From positions 45,952 through 109,951 of the forward strand of contig JAKQSI010000051.1 in assembly GCA_029570205.1 (NCBI GenBank): DNA of 64,000 bases. Direction: 5' to 3'. The position numbers and the translations under genes are program-made. Source of the DNA: Candidatus Omnitrophota bacterium. Its GTDB lineage: Bacteria > Hinthialibacterota > Hinthialibacteria > Hinthialibacterales > JAKPRU01. The notes beneath the pieces are model-generated. The model saw nothing but the letters and a program-made list of their open reading frames with translations, ran no database searches and was not told the DNA's origin. Position 1 is the stretch's first letter. Each line of letters starts with the position of its first letter. Below, piece after piece: positions 26,618-34,946 of the stretch.

Positions 26618-27100
26618 ATGGGTCTCTTCCGCACCAAAAAAACCGCAATCTCTGCCAAAAATCCCTCGGTTTCAAGCGGTAAAGGGACACCCAAAACCCC
26701 TCCCGAACCGTTGCCCTCCCCACCCCCCGTACACCGGCATACCCCACGCGAGAAGCGCATGGATTACCGAATGCGATGCTGGCTGCTGGTGGAAAAGAAC
26801 GATTGGGTCCTGGAAACTTCTACTCTCAACATGTCGAAAAGCGGATTGCTGGTGCGTTCGCTCAAACCTGTGCCGGTCGGACAGTCGGTTCTGATCCTTC
26901 TGATCGATAAAACCCGTGTAACCGCTGCGGAGATTCGAGCCAACAGGTTTGTTATGAGAGGTAAAGTGGTCCGCGTGGAAAAGCTGGAGGCGATGTGCCG
27001 AATGGGCATTCAGATTACCCTGGGCCGTGTGAACCCTGTCGCCCATGAAAAATCCACAGGGGAAACCAAGTACTGGTGGACCCGGCATTGGCAGGAATGA
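26618..27100 (+). CDS. PilZ-domain protein (putative c-di-GMP receptor)
   Basis: The 160-residue product has a proline/serine-rich N-terminal linker (about residues 15-45) and then a PilZ barrel. The nucleotide-binding elements are visible: an arginine-rich segment P-R-E-K-R-M-D-Y-R just before strand 1 and the N-M-S-K-S-G turn (D/N-x-S-x-x-G). PilZ proteins usually sense cyclic di-GMP and control motility, secretion or exopolysaccharide. Which output applies here is unknown; the pseudopilin gene is 3 kb away and may be unrelated. The ATG at 26618 has GAGGG 5 bases upstream. The frame is open further upstream but that part overlaps the preceding gene. Confidence 0.85.
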   Translation: MGLFRTKKTAISAKNPSVSSGKGTPKTPPEPLPSPPPVHRHTPREKRMDYRMRCWLLVEKNDWVLETSTLNMSKSGLLVRSLKPVPVGQSVLILLIDKTRVTAAEIRANRFVMRGKVVRVEKLEAMCRMGIQITLGRVNPVAHEKSTGETKYWWTRHWQE

Positions 27101-27200
27101 CCGGTAGGCCAGGCGTCTCTGCCTGGTAATTCCGGCGGGCCAGGCGTCTCTGCCTGGCAGATAATCATCAAATAACAGGCACGGAGGCCTGTCCTACCAG
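27101..27200. repeat. Cluster of three palindromic units at the convergent PilZ/DUF115 junction
   Basis: Two units of the GCCAGGC-N6-GCCTGGC type (GGCCAGGCGTCTCTGCCTGG) are followed by one unit of the ACAGGC-N6-GCCTGT type in reverse orientation (ACAGGCACGGAGGCCTGT). They are single-copy relatives of the two tandem arrays at 2.8 and 45.4 kb. The third unit lies inside the DUF115 coding region and encodes its last residues, GQASVPV plus one. Confidence 0.9.
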
Positions 27201-29030
27201 AGATATCAACTGACGGAAATCCGCGCAAGTCGTCCGGGATTTCTCGAAGAAAACCCGGTATTTCTTCAGCCGCTCCTCCACCGCATCCAGCGGTTCTTTT
27301 TGGCAGAAAAAATAAATCGCAGAGAACACCGCCTGTTCGACCCCGACTTTGACCAACGGGTCCCGATAGATCGTATTAAAAGTCTCTTCCATGCGAATCC
27401 AGGTCGGATCATGTCTCAACGCCGCCCCCTGACTCAAACAAGAAGTAAGATGTTCTGTGAGACTCAGTCCGAATTCCGCCAATTCAACAGCCCGAAAAAG
27501 ACTTTGTGCGACATTGTTTATACAGTTCTTAACTTTTGTAATATCAATCCGTTGAGGGCTTTTCACTTTCTCACGCAGACGCTGTTGCACCGCTCGGTCT
27601 TCTGCGCAATACGCCGCCACGGATTGACGTAAAGGAAGTATCTCCGTGCCCGGAATCAACGCTCCTCCCTCGGTGGAATCGATCACCCGACGACCGCACA
27701 GGGCCACTTCCTCCTGAAACTTGCGGATATAGAGCGCCATGATTCGCGAAGTGGGAACCTGCCCACCCATCGCTCCCGGAACCCACACAAGGCTTTCCTC
27801 AAGGCGATTGTTTGTGGCCGCATGCCGATCCATGGTCACAGAGGCCGCCCCCGGCGCAATGGACTCAAATGCACGCGCCAATGCGGTCCCTCCCGCATGG
27901 CTTGTCCCACCTTTCGGATCATACGCCAAATCCAGCCCCACAAACACAATCGGATTGCACCCCAGAATTCGGGCAAGAGAAAACGCCGTGTTCGCAACCG
28001 ATCCCCCCTTTTCCACAAAACCCCACGGGCCAAACTCCTGCTCGAACCACCGCGTTGTGGCACATTTCTCCAGATTCATCACCAGACGACGCCAGGGAAC
28101 AAGGGCAGGAATCGTGTGATACACCTCCGGATCGAATGCAAGAATCGGATCGCCTGTGAAAGAAAGGCCGTTAAAATGTCGCTCATTCAGCTCCGTAGGA
28201 TCCGTCGCGACGACAAAATGAGGCACAATTCCGGCTTTTTCCAACAGACGATAGGAGGTATCCACACACAGAATAACCCCGGAATCTTTCACGTTCGCGA
28301 GATCAATTAAATTACGGTTCAGGGATGGCCCGGCAGCTATAATGAAAGCAGGGATATTCGGGAGAAGATTCTCGACCTCAACAATCCCGGTTCGACCAAG
28401 AATGTGAGGCAGGTTTCGCCAGAGATTTTCCTGAAGTTGCCGGCCGCTCTGAATCATCAGTTGGAACTCCGCGGCCGTATGTTCCACCAGGTGGTGAATC
28501 TCCTCCGTAATGCGATCGTAATAATCTCCATTCAATGTATCGGCTGTGCGGGTCCGGTAAAACCGCACACGGCTGCTCATAATGCCGGGGAGAATCCTGC
28601 GGGCCATCTCCAGGACAGAATGAAGATTGTCACCGATTGCAAAATGGATGCGGTTATCGCGAAATGCCTCCGATAAATCCACAGATTCCAGCGCGGCCCG
28701 AAACAGTCCCGGGTCCCTTTCTACGACAAGGAGATCATAAAACCGGTCCCGTCGGTTTCGGACCAGTTCCTGCACCACATATCCCAAACCCATCCCCAGT
28801 AAAATCAAGACTGTAGCGCCTTCTTCCAGGATAGATTCCGTCTCGCGTTCCGCTTCGCGGACCGGATCGTATCGGCTGTGAAGAAGCATCGGTCCGTTCG
28901 CCGTGAGGATTTCCCCAGTCAATGGTCCGGCCTGTGATGGAAACAGTCGGACGGGGTTCTCCGTCCGAGCCATTTCCCCCGCCAAAACAGGGTATCGCGT
29001 CCGAACCGCTTCGAGGTTGGCATCAAACAT
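27168..29030 (-). CDS. DUF115 (MptE-like / Maf-type) protein, tail encoded by a repeat unit
   Basis: The 620-residue product has the DUF115 core. An N-terminal Rossmann-like part contains ATVLILLGMGLGYVVQEL. The hallmark PAFIIAAGPSLNRNLIDL near 225-245 is followed by SGVILCVDTSYRLLEKAGI, PHFVVATDPTELN and a GSVANTAFSLARILGCNPIVFVGLDLAY segment. The family includes 6-hydroxymethylpterin pyrophosphokinase (MptE) and Maf proteins that add nonulosonic acids to flagellin. No flagellar gene is nearby, so the Maf role is only one option. The last residues, V-G-Q-A-S-V-P-V-I, are read from an inserted hairpin repeat, so the original stop has been replaced. The start is an ATG with a weak GGAA site. 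Confidence 0.82.
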   Translation of the reverse strand: MFDANLEAVRTRYPVLAGEMARTENPVRLFPSQAGPLTGEILTANGPMLLHSRYDPVREAERETESILEEGATVLILLGMGLGYVVQELVRNRRDRFYDLLVVERDPGLFRAALESVDLSEAFRDNRIHFAIGDNLHSVLEMARRILPGIMSSRVRFYRTRTADTLNGDYYDRITEEIHHLVEHTAAEFQLMIQSGRQLQENLWRNLPHILGRTGIVEVENLLPNIPAFIIAAGPSLNRNLIDLANVKDSGVILCVDTSYRLLEKAGIVPHFVVATDPTELNERHFNGLSFTGDPILAFDPEVYHTIPALVPWRRLVMNLEKCATTRWFEQEFGPWGFVEKGGSVANTAFSLARILGCNPIVFVGLDLAYDPKGGTSHAGGTALARAFESIAPGAASVTMDRHAATNNRLEESLVWVPGAMGGQVPTSRIMALYIRKFQEEVALCGRRVIDSTEGGALIPGTEILPLRQSVAAYCAEDRAVQQRLREKVKSPQRIDITKVKNCINNVAQSLFRAVELAEFGLSLTEHLTSCLSQGAALRHDPTWIRMEETFNTIYRDPLVKVGVEQAVFSAIYFFCQKEPLDAVEERLKKYRVFFEKSRTTCADFRQLISLVGQASVPVI

Positions 29031-29120
29031 TTTTCGGATTCCGAGCGCTAGGTTGACGCTTTTCTCTCAACAGCACTATACTGTACTTGAAACAGGTTCT
29101 GATGAAAGGAGCCGCCGATA

Positions 29121-30131
29121 ATGAAGTTTCGCATGTTGCTTATTTTCTGCATTCTTGCACTCCCTGTTGCCGCATGGAGCCAGGATGCGGCTTCCACAAC
29201 CGAGGCTCCCGCCCAACCCGCCGTGGAGGAACCCGCCGCCACGGAGGAACCTGTCGCCGTGGAGGAACCCGCCGCCACGGAGGAACCCACGACAGATGCG
29301 ACAACAGATATCGGATCCGGCGGCGGACCCGATTCCCTGGGAACCCCGGAAAGAACCACAACAACCGCTGAGGGCGGCAGCGAGGTTTCCAGCTCTCTCC
29401 AATTGGCCAATCAGGCTTTTCAGATGCTTGCTGGAAGGCAATTTGAGTTGGCCAAGAAATTATATCAGGACGCGGCAGCGGCGGATCCTCGGTACGAACC
29501 GATGGTTCAATTTGTGGACAACATTATTACTCGTGGAACAGAGCTATATACCGAAATGTATGAGCTCCAGCTGAAATATGAAAATCCCCTTACGCCGGAA
29601 GTGACCATTGACCAGATTACCCGCGAAGATATGGAAAAATACCTCGATTTCAACGTTCGGAGCCAGCTGGCACAGGGTGATATTCTCGGCGATTTCACAC
29701 TTGCGGAGCTTGGCCTGGAAAGCGTGCCGGGGGCCGATACGCTGACTCTGGGGGAATACCTGGGTTGGCGGCGCCGAAAATCCATGAATTACCGGATTTA
29801 TGAAGAAATCATGAAAGGGGTTTATGAACGCCAAAAACGATATGCGCGACTGGACTTCCTGGTCCAGCAGAAGCAGGCCAAAGTGCAACGGCGCGAGGAA
29901 TTGCGTCAGCTCCGCTTGGAAGCCCGTGGCGGTATGGGTGTCGGTGGATTCGGCGGTGGCGGCGGATTTGGGGGTGGCGGCGGATTCGGGGGTGGTGGCG
30001 GAATGGGCGGATTCGGGGGTGGTGGCGGATTCGGAGGCATGGGGGGCGGATTGGGCGGCGGGATGGGCGGTATGGGGGGTGGCGGCATGATGGGTGGCGG
30101 TATGGGAGGAAGATTCTCCGGGGGATTCTAA
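29121..30131 (+). CDS. Secreted protein with acidic Pro/Thr linker and Gly-rich tail
   Basis: The 336-residue product has a Sec signal peptide (about residues 1-20, ending VAAWSQ). A low-complexity acidic linker follows with repeats of E-E-P-A-A-T-E-E-P-V. A helical domain spans about 90-265, with a TPR-like helix pair near 95-120 (ANQAFQMLAGRQFELAKKLY). The tail of about 65 residues is almost pure glycine, with Phe and Met at intervals (GGFGGGG units), and ends in Phe. No family is recognised. The linker and the Gly-rich part are each encoded by tandem DNA repeats. An envelope or extracellular location is likely. GAAAGGAG precedes the ATG, a perfect hairpin follows the stop, and the pseudopilin gene is next. 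Confidence 0.72.
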   Translation: MKFRMLLIFCILALPVAAWSQDAASTTEAPAQPAVEEPAATEEPVAVEEPAATEEPTTDATTDIGSGGGPDSLGTPERTTTTAEGGSEVSSSLQLANQAFQMLAGRQFELAKKLYQDAAAADPRYEPMVQFVDNIITRGTELYTEMYELQLKYENPLTPEVTIDQITREDMEKYLDFNVRSQLAQGDILGDFTLAELGLESVPGADTLTLGEYLGWRRRKSMNYRIYEEIMKGVYERQKRYARLDFLVQQKQAKVQRREELRQLRLEARGGMGVGGFGGGGGFGGGGGFGGGGGMGGFGGGGGFGGMGGGLGGGMGGMGGGGMMGGGMGGRFSGGF

Positions 30132-30157
30132 CGCTCGTTACGTTCAAACAGACCGAC

Positions 30158-30193
30158 AACAAGCCCGAAAATATACTTTATTTCGGGCTTGTT
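30158..30193 (+). terminator. Stem-loop terminator after the Gly-rich protein gene
   Basis: A perfect 13-bp stem (AACAAGCCCGAAA / TTTCGGGCTTGTT) with a 10-base loop starts 27 bases after the stop codon. It is followed by CATTTTCC, only a short T-run, so termination efficiency is uncertain. Confidence 0.7.
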
Positions 30194-30309
30194 CATTTTC
30201 CCCATTGGGGATATACTTTTGGGGTGATGTTATCCTCTCGTGGCAAGAACAGACCGTCATGGCGGGAGTGAAAACCATTTTGATTTCCGTGAAAGGACGG
30301 ATGTGGGCG

Positions 30310-30912
30310 ATGAAACGAGGATTCACACTCATTGAGCTTTTGATTGTGGTGGCGATCATCGGGATCCTGGCGGCAATCGCGGTCCCAAACTTTATGAACG
30401 CGCGCGTTCGTGCCCAAGTTGCCCGTGCCGAGGCGGACCTCAAGAACCTAGCAACAGCCATCGGACTCTACAGCGCAGACCACGGCACATTCCCACCAAA
30501 TTACAATTTCATTATGGGAGTGGCAAACAATCACTCCATGTATCAGCTGTATCTCTCCACGCCGGTTTCGTATATCTCCTCCATACCGGAAGACTATTTC
30601 CGCAAGAAATCTCCCTATGACGACCAGCGATGGTATCCGGACTCCGCGCTGGGTATTTATATTTATATCAATTATCCCGTTAATCGGTCCGGTCCGGATC
30701 GAAACCGTATCCCATTTGATTCTTATTTAATGTGGAGTTTCGGCCCGGATCGCGGACTGAATACCGGCTCATACTATACGCTTCAAGAAATTGAGGCCTA
30801 CGAGAAAAACCATCCCGACAAGTGCGGTATCTTCGAGTACCGAGTAGGATGTCGCTACAGCCCGTCCAATGGGCTGACCAGCCCCGGCGACCTCTATTAT
30901 TTCGGCGGCTGA
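30310..30912 (+). CDS. Type II secretion pseudopilin (GspG-like) / prepilin-type protein
   Basis: The 200-residue product has a class III signal: MKRG then F-T-L-I-E-L-L, with the prepilin peptidase site after G4 and Glu at +5. The hydrophobic spine IVVAIIGILAAIAVPNFM follows. The next helix, RVRAQVARAEADLKNLATAI, with LYSADHGTFPP resembles major pseudopilins of the GspG group. The C-terminal domain is Tyr/Pro/Gly-rich (YYTLQEIEAYEK...SPGDLYYFGG), as in many pilin-like proteins of planctomycete-type bacteria. No other secretion-system gene is adjacent, so it is an orphan here. The ATG at 30310 gives the canonical leader; the ATG three codons upstream (MWAMKRG) is nearly as good. Confidence 0.85.
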   Translation: MKRGFTLIELLIVVAIIGILAAIAVPNFMNARVRAQVARAEADLKNLATAIGLYSADHGTFPPNYNFIMGVANNHSMYQLYLSTPVSYISSIPEDYFRKKSPYDDQRWYPDSALGIYIYINYPVNRSGPDRNRIPFDSYLMWSFGPDRGLNTGSYYTLQEIEAYEKNHPDKCGIFEYRVGCRYSPSNGLTSPGDLYYFGG

Positions 30913-30962
30913 GCGGGCCGCCAAAGCGATGCGGCAAAAATTGTCTGAGTCTTGATTCAATT

Positions 30963-31033
30963 GTCTGAACCATGGTTTAGACCGTTCTTCTTCATCATGG
31001 TCATCCCCTAATCCTGCGAATTATGGTTCAGAC
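30963..31033. repeat. Inverted 11-bp pair GTCTGAACCAT ... ATGGTTCAGAC
   Basis: The two arms (30963-30973 and 31023-31033) are perfect reverse complements about 49 bases apart, between the convergent ends of the pseudopilin and the DUF3568 gene. The first arm is preceded by ATTCAATT and a second imperfect GTCTGA copy. The sequence resembles the interspersed ATTGTCTGAATCAGGAT-type repeats found in many environmental genomes. It might also act as a weak bidirectional stem. Confidence 0.5.
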
Positions 31034-31039
31034 GTCAAT

Positions 31040-31438
31040 TTACTTCAAATTTAATTGAATCTTCTTCAGTATCTGCTCGGAGGCCGCTTCATCACCGAAT
31101 GTTCCAACACGAATTTTGATCCTTGTTTCATTGGCCGATACGCTGGTCAGCTGGATTGTAATGAACCGTTTGCGGCTGTCCACGGAGACGATCTTCGCGT
31201 TGAGCGCATCTTTCTCGCGTTCTTTAACCTGAAACTCCATACTTTCCACTGCTTTCTGGGTGGCTTCCCAGACACGGTTCAACGAAGCCCTTTCGGTTGT
31301 CTCCAACTCACCGTGAAGAAAGGCCCATGTTCCGGCTCCTGCTGCCGCGCTGCCCGCGATCACCGCCGCCGCACATCCGCCGAACACCATCGGCAAAAGA
31401 ATCGCAAGACCGATGAATGGATACCGTTTCCGTAACAT
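31040..31438 (-). CDS. DUF3568-type lipoprotein
   Basis: The 132-residue product has a lipobox signal (basic R3-K-R5, hydrophobic 7-20, V-F-G-G-C22). Its mature domain matches the short DUF3568 family: AGTWAFLHGELETTERASLN, then VWEATQKAVESMEF, KIVSVDSRKRFITIQL and the ending RIKIRVGTFGDEAASEQILK. The family is secreted or lipid-anchored with no known biochemical role. GAGAGGAAT stands 9 bases before the ATG. It is convergent with the pseudopilin gene and divergent from the SGNH hydrolase. Confidence 0.8.
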   Translation of the reverse strand: MLRKRYPFIGLAILLPMVFGGCAAAVIAGSAAAGAGTWAFLHGELETTERASLNRVWEATQKAVESMEFQVKEREKDALNAKIVSVDSRKRFITIQLTSVSANETRIKIRVGTFGDEAASEQILKKIQLNLK

Positions 31439-31700
31439 GTTAAATTCCTCTCAGATTAAATTTGCGCGTTCCCGCCTTGTCATTTTTTCAACAAGTGTTT
31501 GGTGTAACACAGAGTCACCCGCATATCTTAATTTCATCCCCCTTGTATCGGAAGCCAATCACTACCCGAATGGGAGATCCCCCCATCAGCATAGACCCGG
31601 ACCCGCAAAATGCGGACAATATCTGTATGCGTAATATACCGACAACAATACGGGCAGTAAATCCGGCTCTGCTGATGTGAGAAACCCGGGAGGTCGAAGG

Positions 31701-32564
31701 ATGAAAAAACCGTTTGCGATAGGATCGACAGTTTTGATTGCGACGGCAACCTTTCTCTGCCTGGTTGCCCAGGGGGAGACCGAAGGAGCAAAGAGAATGG
31801 AACGCAAGGACTATTCGGCAAAACCGTTCAAACGGATGGTAATCCTGGGCGAAAGTACCGTGGAAGGCGGCGGCTGGGTGAACAACAATTCCGAGCGATA
31901 CGCCGATATCCTGGTGGAACTGATCAATTCCTACCAGGAGGAGCCGATGGAATATATCAACCAGGGCATCGGCGCAAGCGTGATCTCCCCCAAAAGCCCC
32001 GGTTATGAGGCCTCCCGGAAACCGAGCGCCATCGAACGATACAAGGAGGCTGTGATCGCCCAAAACCCGGACCTCTTTGTACTCGCTTACGGCCTGAACG
32101 ACATGCGGGCCGGAATGGACCCCGATGCGTTCAAAGAAGAAATGGCAAAGATCATCCGGGATGTCAAAGCCACCTGTCATCCGGTAATCGTGCTGGTGAA
32201 TGTGTATCACATGACAGCGTTCAACAGCTATCCGCCGTTCGACAAGGGCAGCTCGAACGACACCAATGTATACAACGGAATCATTCGGGAACTGGCGGAA
32301 GAAAACGATTGCCTGCTGGCCGATGTCTGGGAGGCGGAGGGGCAGGCGGATTGGCTGATCAACCCCGACGGGGTCCACGCAAACGCGCTGGGCAATCGGC
32401 TCATCGCAAATCGAATCTTTGAAGTGCTTGCCCAGAATTGCAGCGGCCTTTCCGTGAAAATCCAGAAGCGGGATGCCGATACGAAATGGGTTCGAGATAC
32501 GACACGCATCCGTTATCAGAAGATCGAACCGGTCGGTGAGAGCAAAAATGACGGGGCTAAATGA
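31701..32564 (+). CDS. SGNH/GDSL-family hydrolase
   Basis: SGNH hydrolases are esterases or lipases that often deacetylate carbohydrates. The 287-residue product has an N-terminal hydrophobic segment (about residues 5-27) that looks like a Sec signal or anchor. The family blocks are visible: block I G-E-S-T (MVILGESTVEGGG, nucleophile Ser), block II Gly (NQGIGASV), block III G-L-N-D-M (oxyanion Asn) and block V D-G-V-H (catalytic Asp and His). Length is typical. I chose the ATG at 31701, preceded by GGGAGGTCGAAGG. The stop overlaps the HAD gene start by 4 bases (ATGA), so the two are translationally coupled. A secreted carbohydrate esterase is the most likely role; substrate unknown. Confidence 0.85.
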   Translation: MKKPFAIGSTVLIATATFLCLVAQGETEGAKRMERKDYSAKPFKRMVILGESTVEGGGWVNNNSERYADILVELINSYQEEPMEYINQGIGASVISPKSPGYEASRKPSAIERYKEAVIAQNPDLFVLAYGLNDMRAGMDPDAFKEEMAKIIRDVKATCHPVIVLVNVYHMTAFNSYPPFDKGSSNDTNVYNGIIRELAEENDCLLADVWEAEGQADWLINPDGVHANALGNRLIANRIFEVLAQNCSGLSVKIQKRDADTKWVRDTTRIRYQKIEPVGESKNDGAK

Positions 32565-33229
32565 CCGCGATCCGTGCTTTGATTTTCGATTTCAACGGGG
32601 TCATTCTCAATGACGAACCGATTCATAATGAGAATCTGCAATCGGTGTTTGCGGAAAAAGGGATATTTTTATCTTTAGAGGAAATCCGGCATCGCTGCCA
32701 TGGTCGGGGCGATTATGAATGCTTCTCCATGCTGTTGCGGGAAAATACACGTGAACCGACACCCGCTTTGCTGGAGGCTATGATCGCCCGAAAAAGCCGG
32801 TATTACCGGCAGCGCATCGACCGGGAGGTCCCTTTGGTTCCCGGTATGAGGGAATTTCTCGAACGTTGTCATGGGAGATACCCGTCAGCATTGGCCTCCG
32901 GTGCGTTACCTTCTGAAATTCGGTACGTTTTAGATCGATTGGGGCTGAATCGTTTCTTTGCCGTGACAGCAAACACCTGCGAAGTGAACTTTCCCAAACC
33001 CAATCCGGCGGTGTACCTTCTGGCGTTGGAACGGCTTCGCGCCGGTTGTGCGCCCGATTTGGCTCCGGAGCAATGCCTGGTTTTTGAGGATTCGCCGGTT
33101 GGATTGCAGGCGGCGCTGAGCGCCGGGATGGGGTGTATCGGCGTGGCGACCTCCACCGATGCCCGGGAACTGGCCGGCGCAACAATGGTGATCGCCGATT
33201 TTCTTGATCCAAGGCTGTTCCGGCTATAG
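32561..33229 (+). CDS. HAD-superfamily hydrolase (beta-phosphoglucomutase-like)
   Basis: The 222-residue product has a HAD core with an alpha-helical cap (about residues 17-90). Motif I reads F-D-F-N-G-V-I, motif II is at ALASGALP, motif III Lys lies in FPKPNPAVYLLA, and motif IV is in LVFEDSPVGLQAA. In motif I the second acidic residue (D-x-D) is Asn. This substitution would remove the usual general acid/base, so either activity is reduced or the enzyme differs from typical phosphatases; some HAD branches carry this form naturally. It overlaps the SGNH hydrolase gene by 4 bases. A sugar-phosphate phosphatase or mutase is likely, but substrate is unknown. Confidence 0.85.
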   Translation: MTAIRALIFDFNGVILNDEPIHNENLQSVFAEKGIFLSLEEIRHRCHGRGDYECFSMLLRENTREPTPALLEAMIARKSRYYRQRIDREVPLVPGMREFLERCHGRYPSALASGALPSEIRYVLDRLGLNRFFAVTANTCEVNFPKPNPAVYLLALERLRAGCAPDLAPEQCLVFEDSPVGLQAALSAGMGCIGVATSTDARELAGATMVIADFLDPRLFRL

Positions 33230-33345
33230 AATTAATCTTTTTTCGGATTTCTCTTGCGTTTTTGATGAAGATTGATATCCTGTTGTAATTGCAGGAGAAA
33301 GGTTAAATAGGCTGAGATCGCTTCTCATCTACAGGAGACCGTCTC

Positions 33346-34143
33346 ATGTATCGTCATTCGTTCTCTCTCGCCGGTGTTTCGTTGGCTGTTCTGGTTCTGT
33401 CAGGCGGCTGTGTCACCGATGATCTGGCCCAGCTTCAGAGCGATGTAAACGAGCTGCATTCGCGCATTTACCAGATGCAGCGCAGCAACGAACGCCAGAC
33501 CACGACCACCACCTCCAGTCTGCGTCAGGTATCCAAAGAGATCAGCGATGCCTTCGATGAAATTCGGTTCACACAGTCCGGCCTGGAGGAAAAAGTCGAC
33601 CAGCTCTCGAATCGCCTGCTCACACAAGAGCAGCGAATGGAAGCGATGGAAGCCTCTGTGGCCCAGTTGGAGAATAAGATGGGCCAGAGCGATCAGACAC
33701 TTCGGAATGATCTGAACACTCAGCGGCAGCAACAGGAAACCACTTCGGCAGCTCAGGTTGCAGAGATCAACCAGCTGCGCAGCGATCTGACCGCGTTTCA
33801 GGAACGACATAAGAGCGAGATGACCGCACTGAATGAAACGGTACGGAAAATGAGCAGTGACCTGCAGAAAGAAATGAATGGATTGCATGCGGAGGTCCGG
33901 AATGTTTATCAGGACATTCTCAAAGAGCTGGGTTCCACAAAGGAAACCGCTCCTGCCGCGACGGCAGAAACGACTACACCGGCAAGCAGTTACTCAGGCG
34001 ATGAATACATCGTCGAAACCGGAGATACCTTGAACGGCATTGCCCGAAAGCTGGGCGTGACAACCGAGGCTCTCAGTGAAGCGAATGGAATTACCGACCC
34101 GAATATGATTCGGGTCGGTCAACATCTGAAGGTACCCAAATAA
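33346..34143 (+). CDS. LysM-domain lipoprotein with long coiled coil
   Basis: The 265-residue product has a lipobox (LVLSGGC22). A coiled coil rich in Gln, Glu and Ser fills about residues 25-195, with a Thr/Ala linker at 198-216. One LysM domain ends it at about 220-264 (EYIVETGDTLNGIARKLGVT, then EANGITDPNMIRVGQ). LysM domains bind peptidoglycan, so the protein could tether outer membrane to wall. It lies 6 bases upstream of tolQ, where it heads the tol cluster. In E. coli that cluster contains Pal (lipid anchor plus peptidoglycan binding) and CpoB (N-terminal coiled coil). This protein combines an anchor, a coiled coil and wall binding, so a Pal- or CpoB-like role is a reasonable inference. 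Confidence 0.85.
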   Translation: MYRHSFSLAGVSLAVLVLSGGCVTDDLAQLQSDVNELHSRIYQMQRSNERQTTTTTSSLRQVSKEISDAFDEIRFTQSGLEEKVDQLSNRLLTQEQRMEAMEASVAQLENKMGQSDQTLRNDLNTQRQQQETTSAAQVAEINQLRSDLTAFQERHKSEMTALNETVRKMSSDLQKEMNGLHAEVRNVYQDILKELGSTKETAPAATAETTTPASSYSGDEYIVETGDTLNGIARKLGVTTEALSEANGITDPNMIRVGQHLKVPK

Positions 34144-34149
34144 ACCGCC

Positions 34150-34929
34150 GTGACCCCAACCCCCTTTCCTGAACCGACCCTGGCGGCACCGATCATGGAA
34201 TCCCTACCCGGCGTCGGCAGCACTTTCTTAACAAACTCTGTTATTTTGAACGACATTTTGAACAGTAGTTCATTTGCCCTGATGATCTATATCGGGCTTT
34301 TTATTTTGTCCGTACTCACTTGGGCAATCGTGATCAAGAAGATATGGGATTTTCGAGTGGAGTGGTTCCGTTCGCGTTCGTTCCTGGATTTGTTCACCCG
34401 TTTGGAAGGCGATATTTTGAGCTTGGCTCATGAGGGAATCATCGCCCGAAACAGCCCCTCACGGATTTTTGTGGCGGCTTATGAGGAACTTCGTCTCTGG
34501 ACACGCCTGGATGCAAATTCGAAACGTCTTGTTTCCGAGAAGCCCATTGTCGGTCCCCTGGAGCGCACATTGGACCGTGCAATCGACCGAGAGCGGCATG
34601 AATGGGAATGGGGTTGCACCACTCTCGCGACAGCCGCCACCATCTCGCCGCTGCTGGGTTTGCTGGGTACGGTGTGGGGCGTGTTCCATTCGTTTCACAG
34701 CATGGGGACAGCAGGCAATTTGTCGTTACAGACCGTTGCTCCCGGTATTTCGGAAGCCTTGTTAACTACCGTGGTCGGCCTGATGGTGGCTATCCCGGCT
34801 TATGTGGCGCACAACGCGATCCTGAGCCATGTGAGACGGATTGAGCAGGACCTGGAAAGCTTTGCCGGCCAGGTCTTGAATCGTTTCGAGCGTCAAGTAC
34901 ACGTCCGCCGAAGTTCCGAGAGCGACTGA
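34150..34929 (+). CDS. tolQ: TolQ/ExbB/MotA-family proton channel subunit
   Basis: TolQ with TolR forms the inner-membrane proton-driven motor that energises TolA. The 259-residue product has three membrane segments, at about residues 41-62, 150-172 and 195-220. The family core is in helices 2-3: TLATAATISPLLGLLGTVWG, then FHSM and LQTVAPGISEALLTTVVGLM with AIPAYVAHN. These match ExbB/TolQ closely. The first possible start is a GTG at 34150; the ATG at 34195 is an alternative that would drop 15 residues of Pro-rich leader. Neither has a strong Shine-Dalgarno. It follows the LysM lipoprotein by 6 bases and precedes tolR by 17. Assignment to TolQ rather than ExbB rests on tolB downstream. Confidence 0.9.
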   Translation: MTPTPFPEPTLAAPIMESLPGVGSTFLTNSVILNDILNSSSFALMIYIGLFILSVLTWAIVIKKIWDFRVEWFRSRSFLDLFTRLEGDILSLAHEGIIARNSPSRIFVAAYEELRLWTRLDANSKRLVSEKPIVGPLERTLDRAIDRERHEWEWGCTTLATAATISPLLGLLGTVWGVFHSFHSMGTAGNLSLQTVAPGISEALLTTVVGLMVAIPAYVAHNAILSHVRRIEQDLESFAGQVLNRFERQVHVRRSSESD

Positions 34930-34946
34930 TCCAACTCGAGGTAATT

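Noticed and set aside
31515..32378. A 287-codon minus-strand frame opposite the SGNH hydrolase
   Set aside because: The SGNH motifs on the plus strand settle the coding strand.
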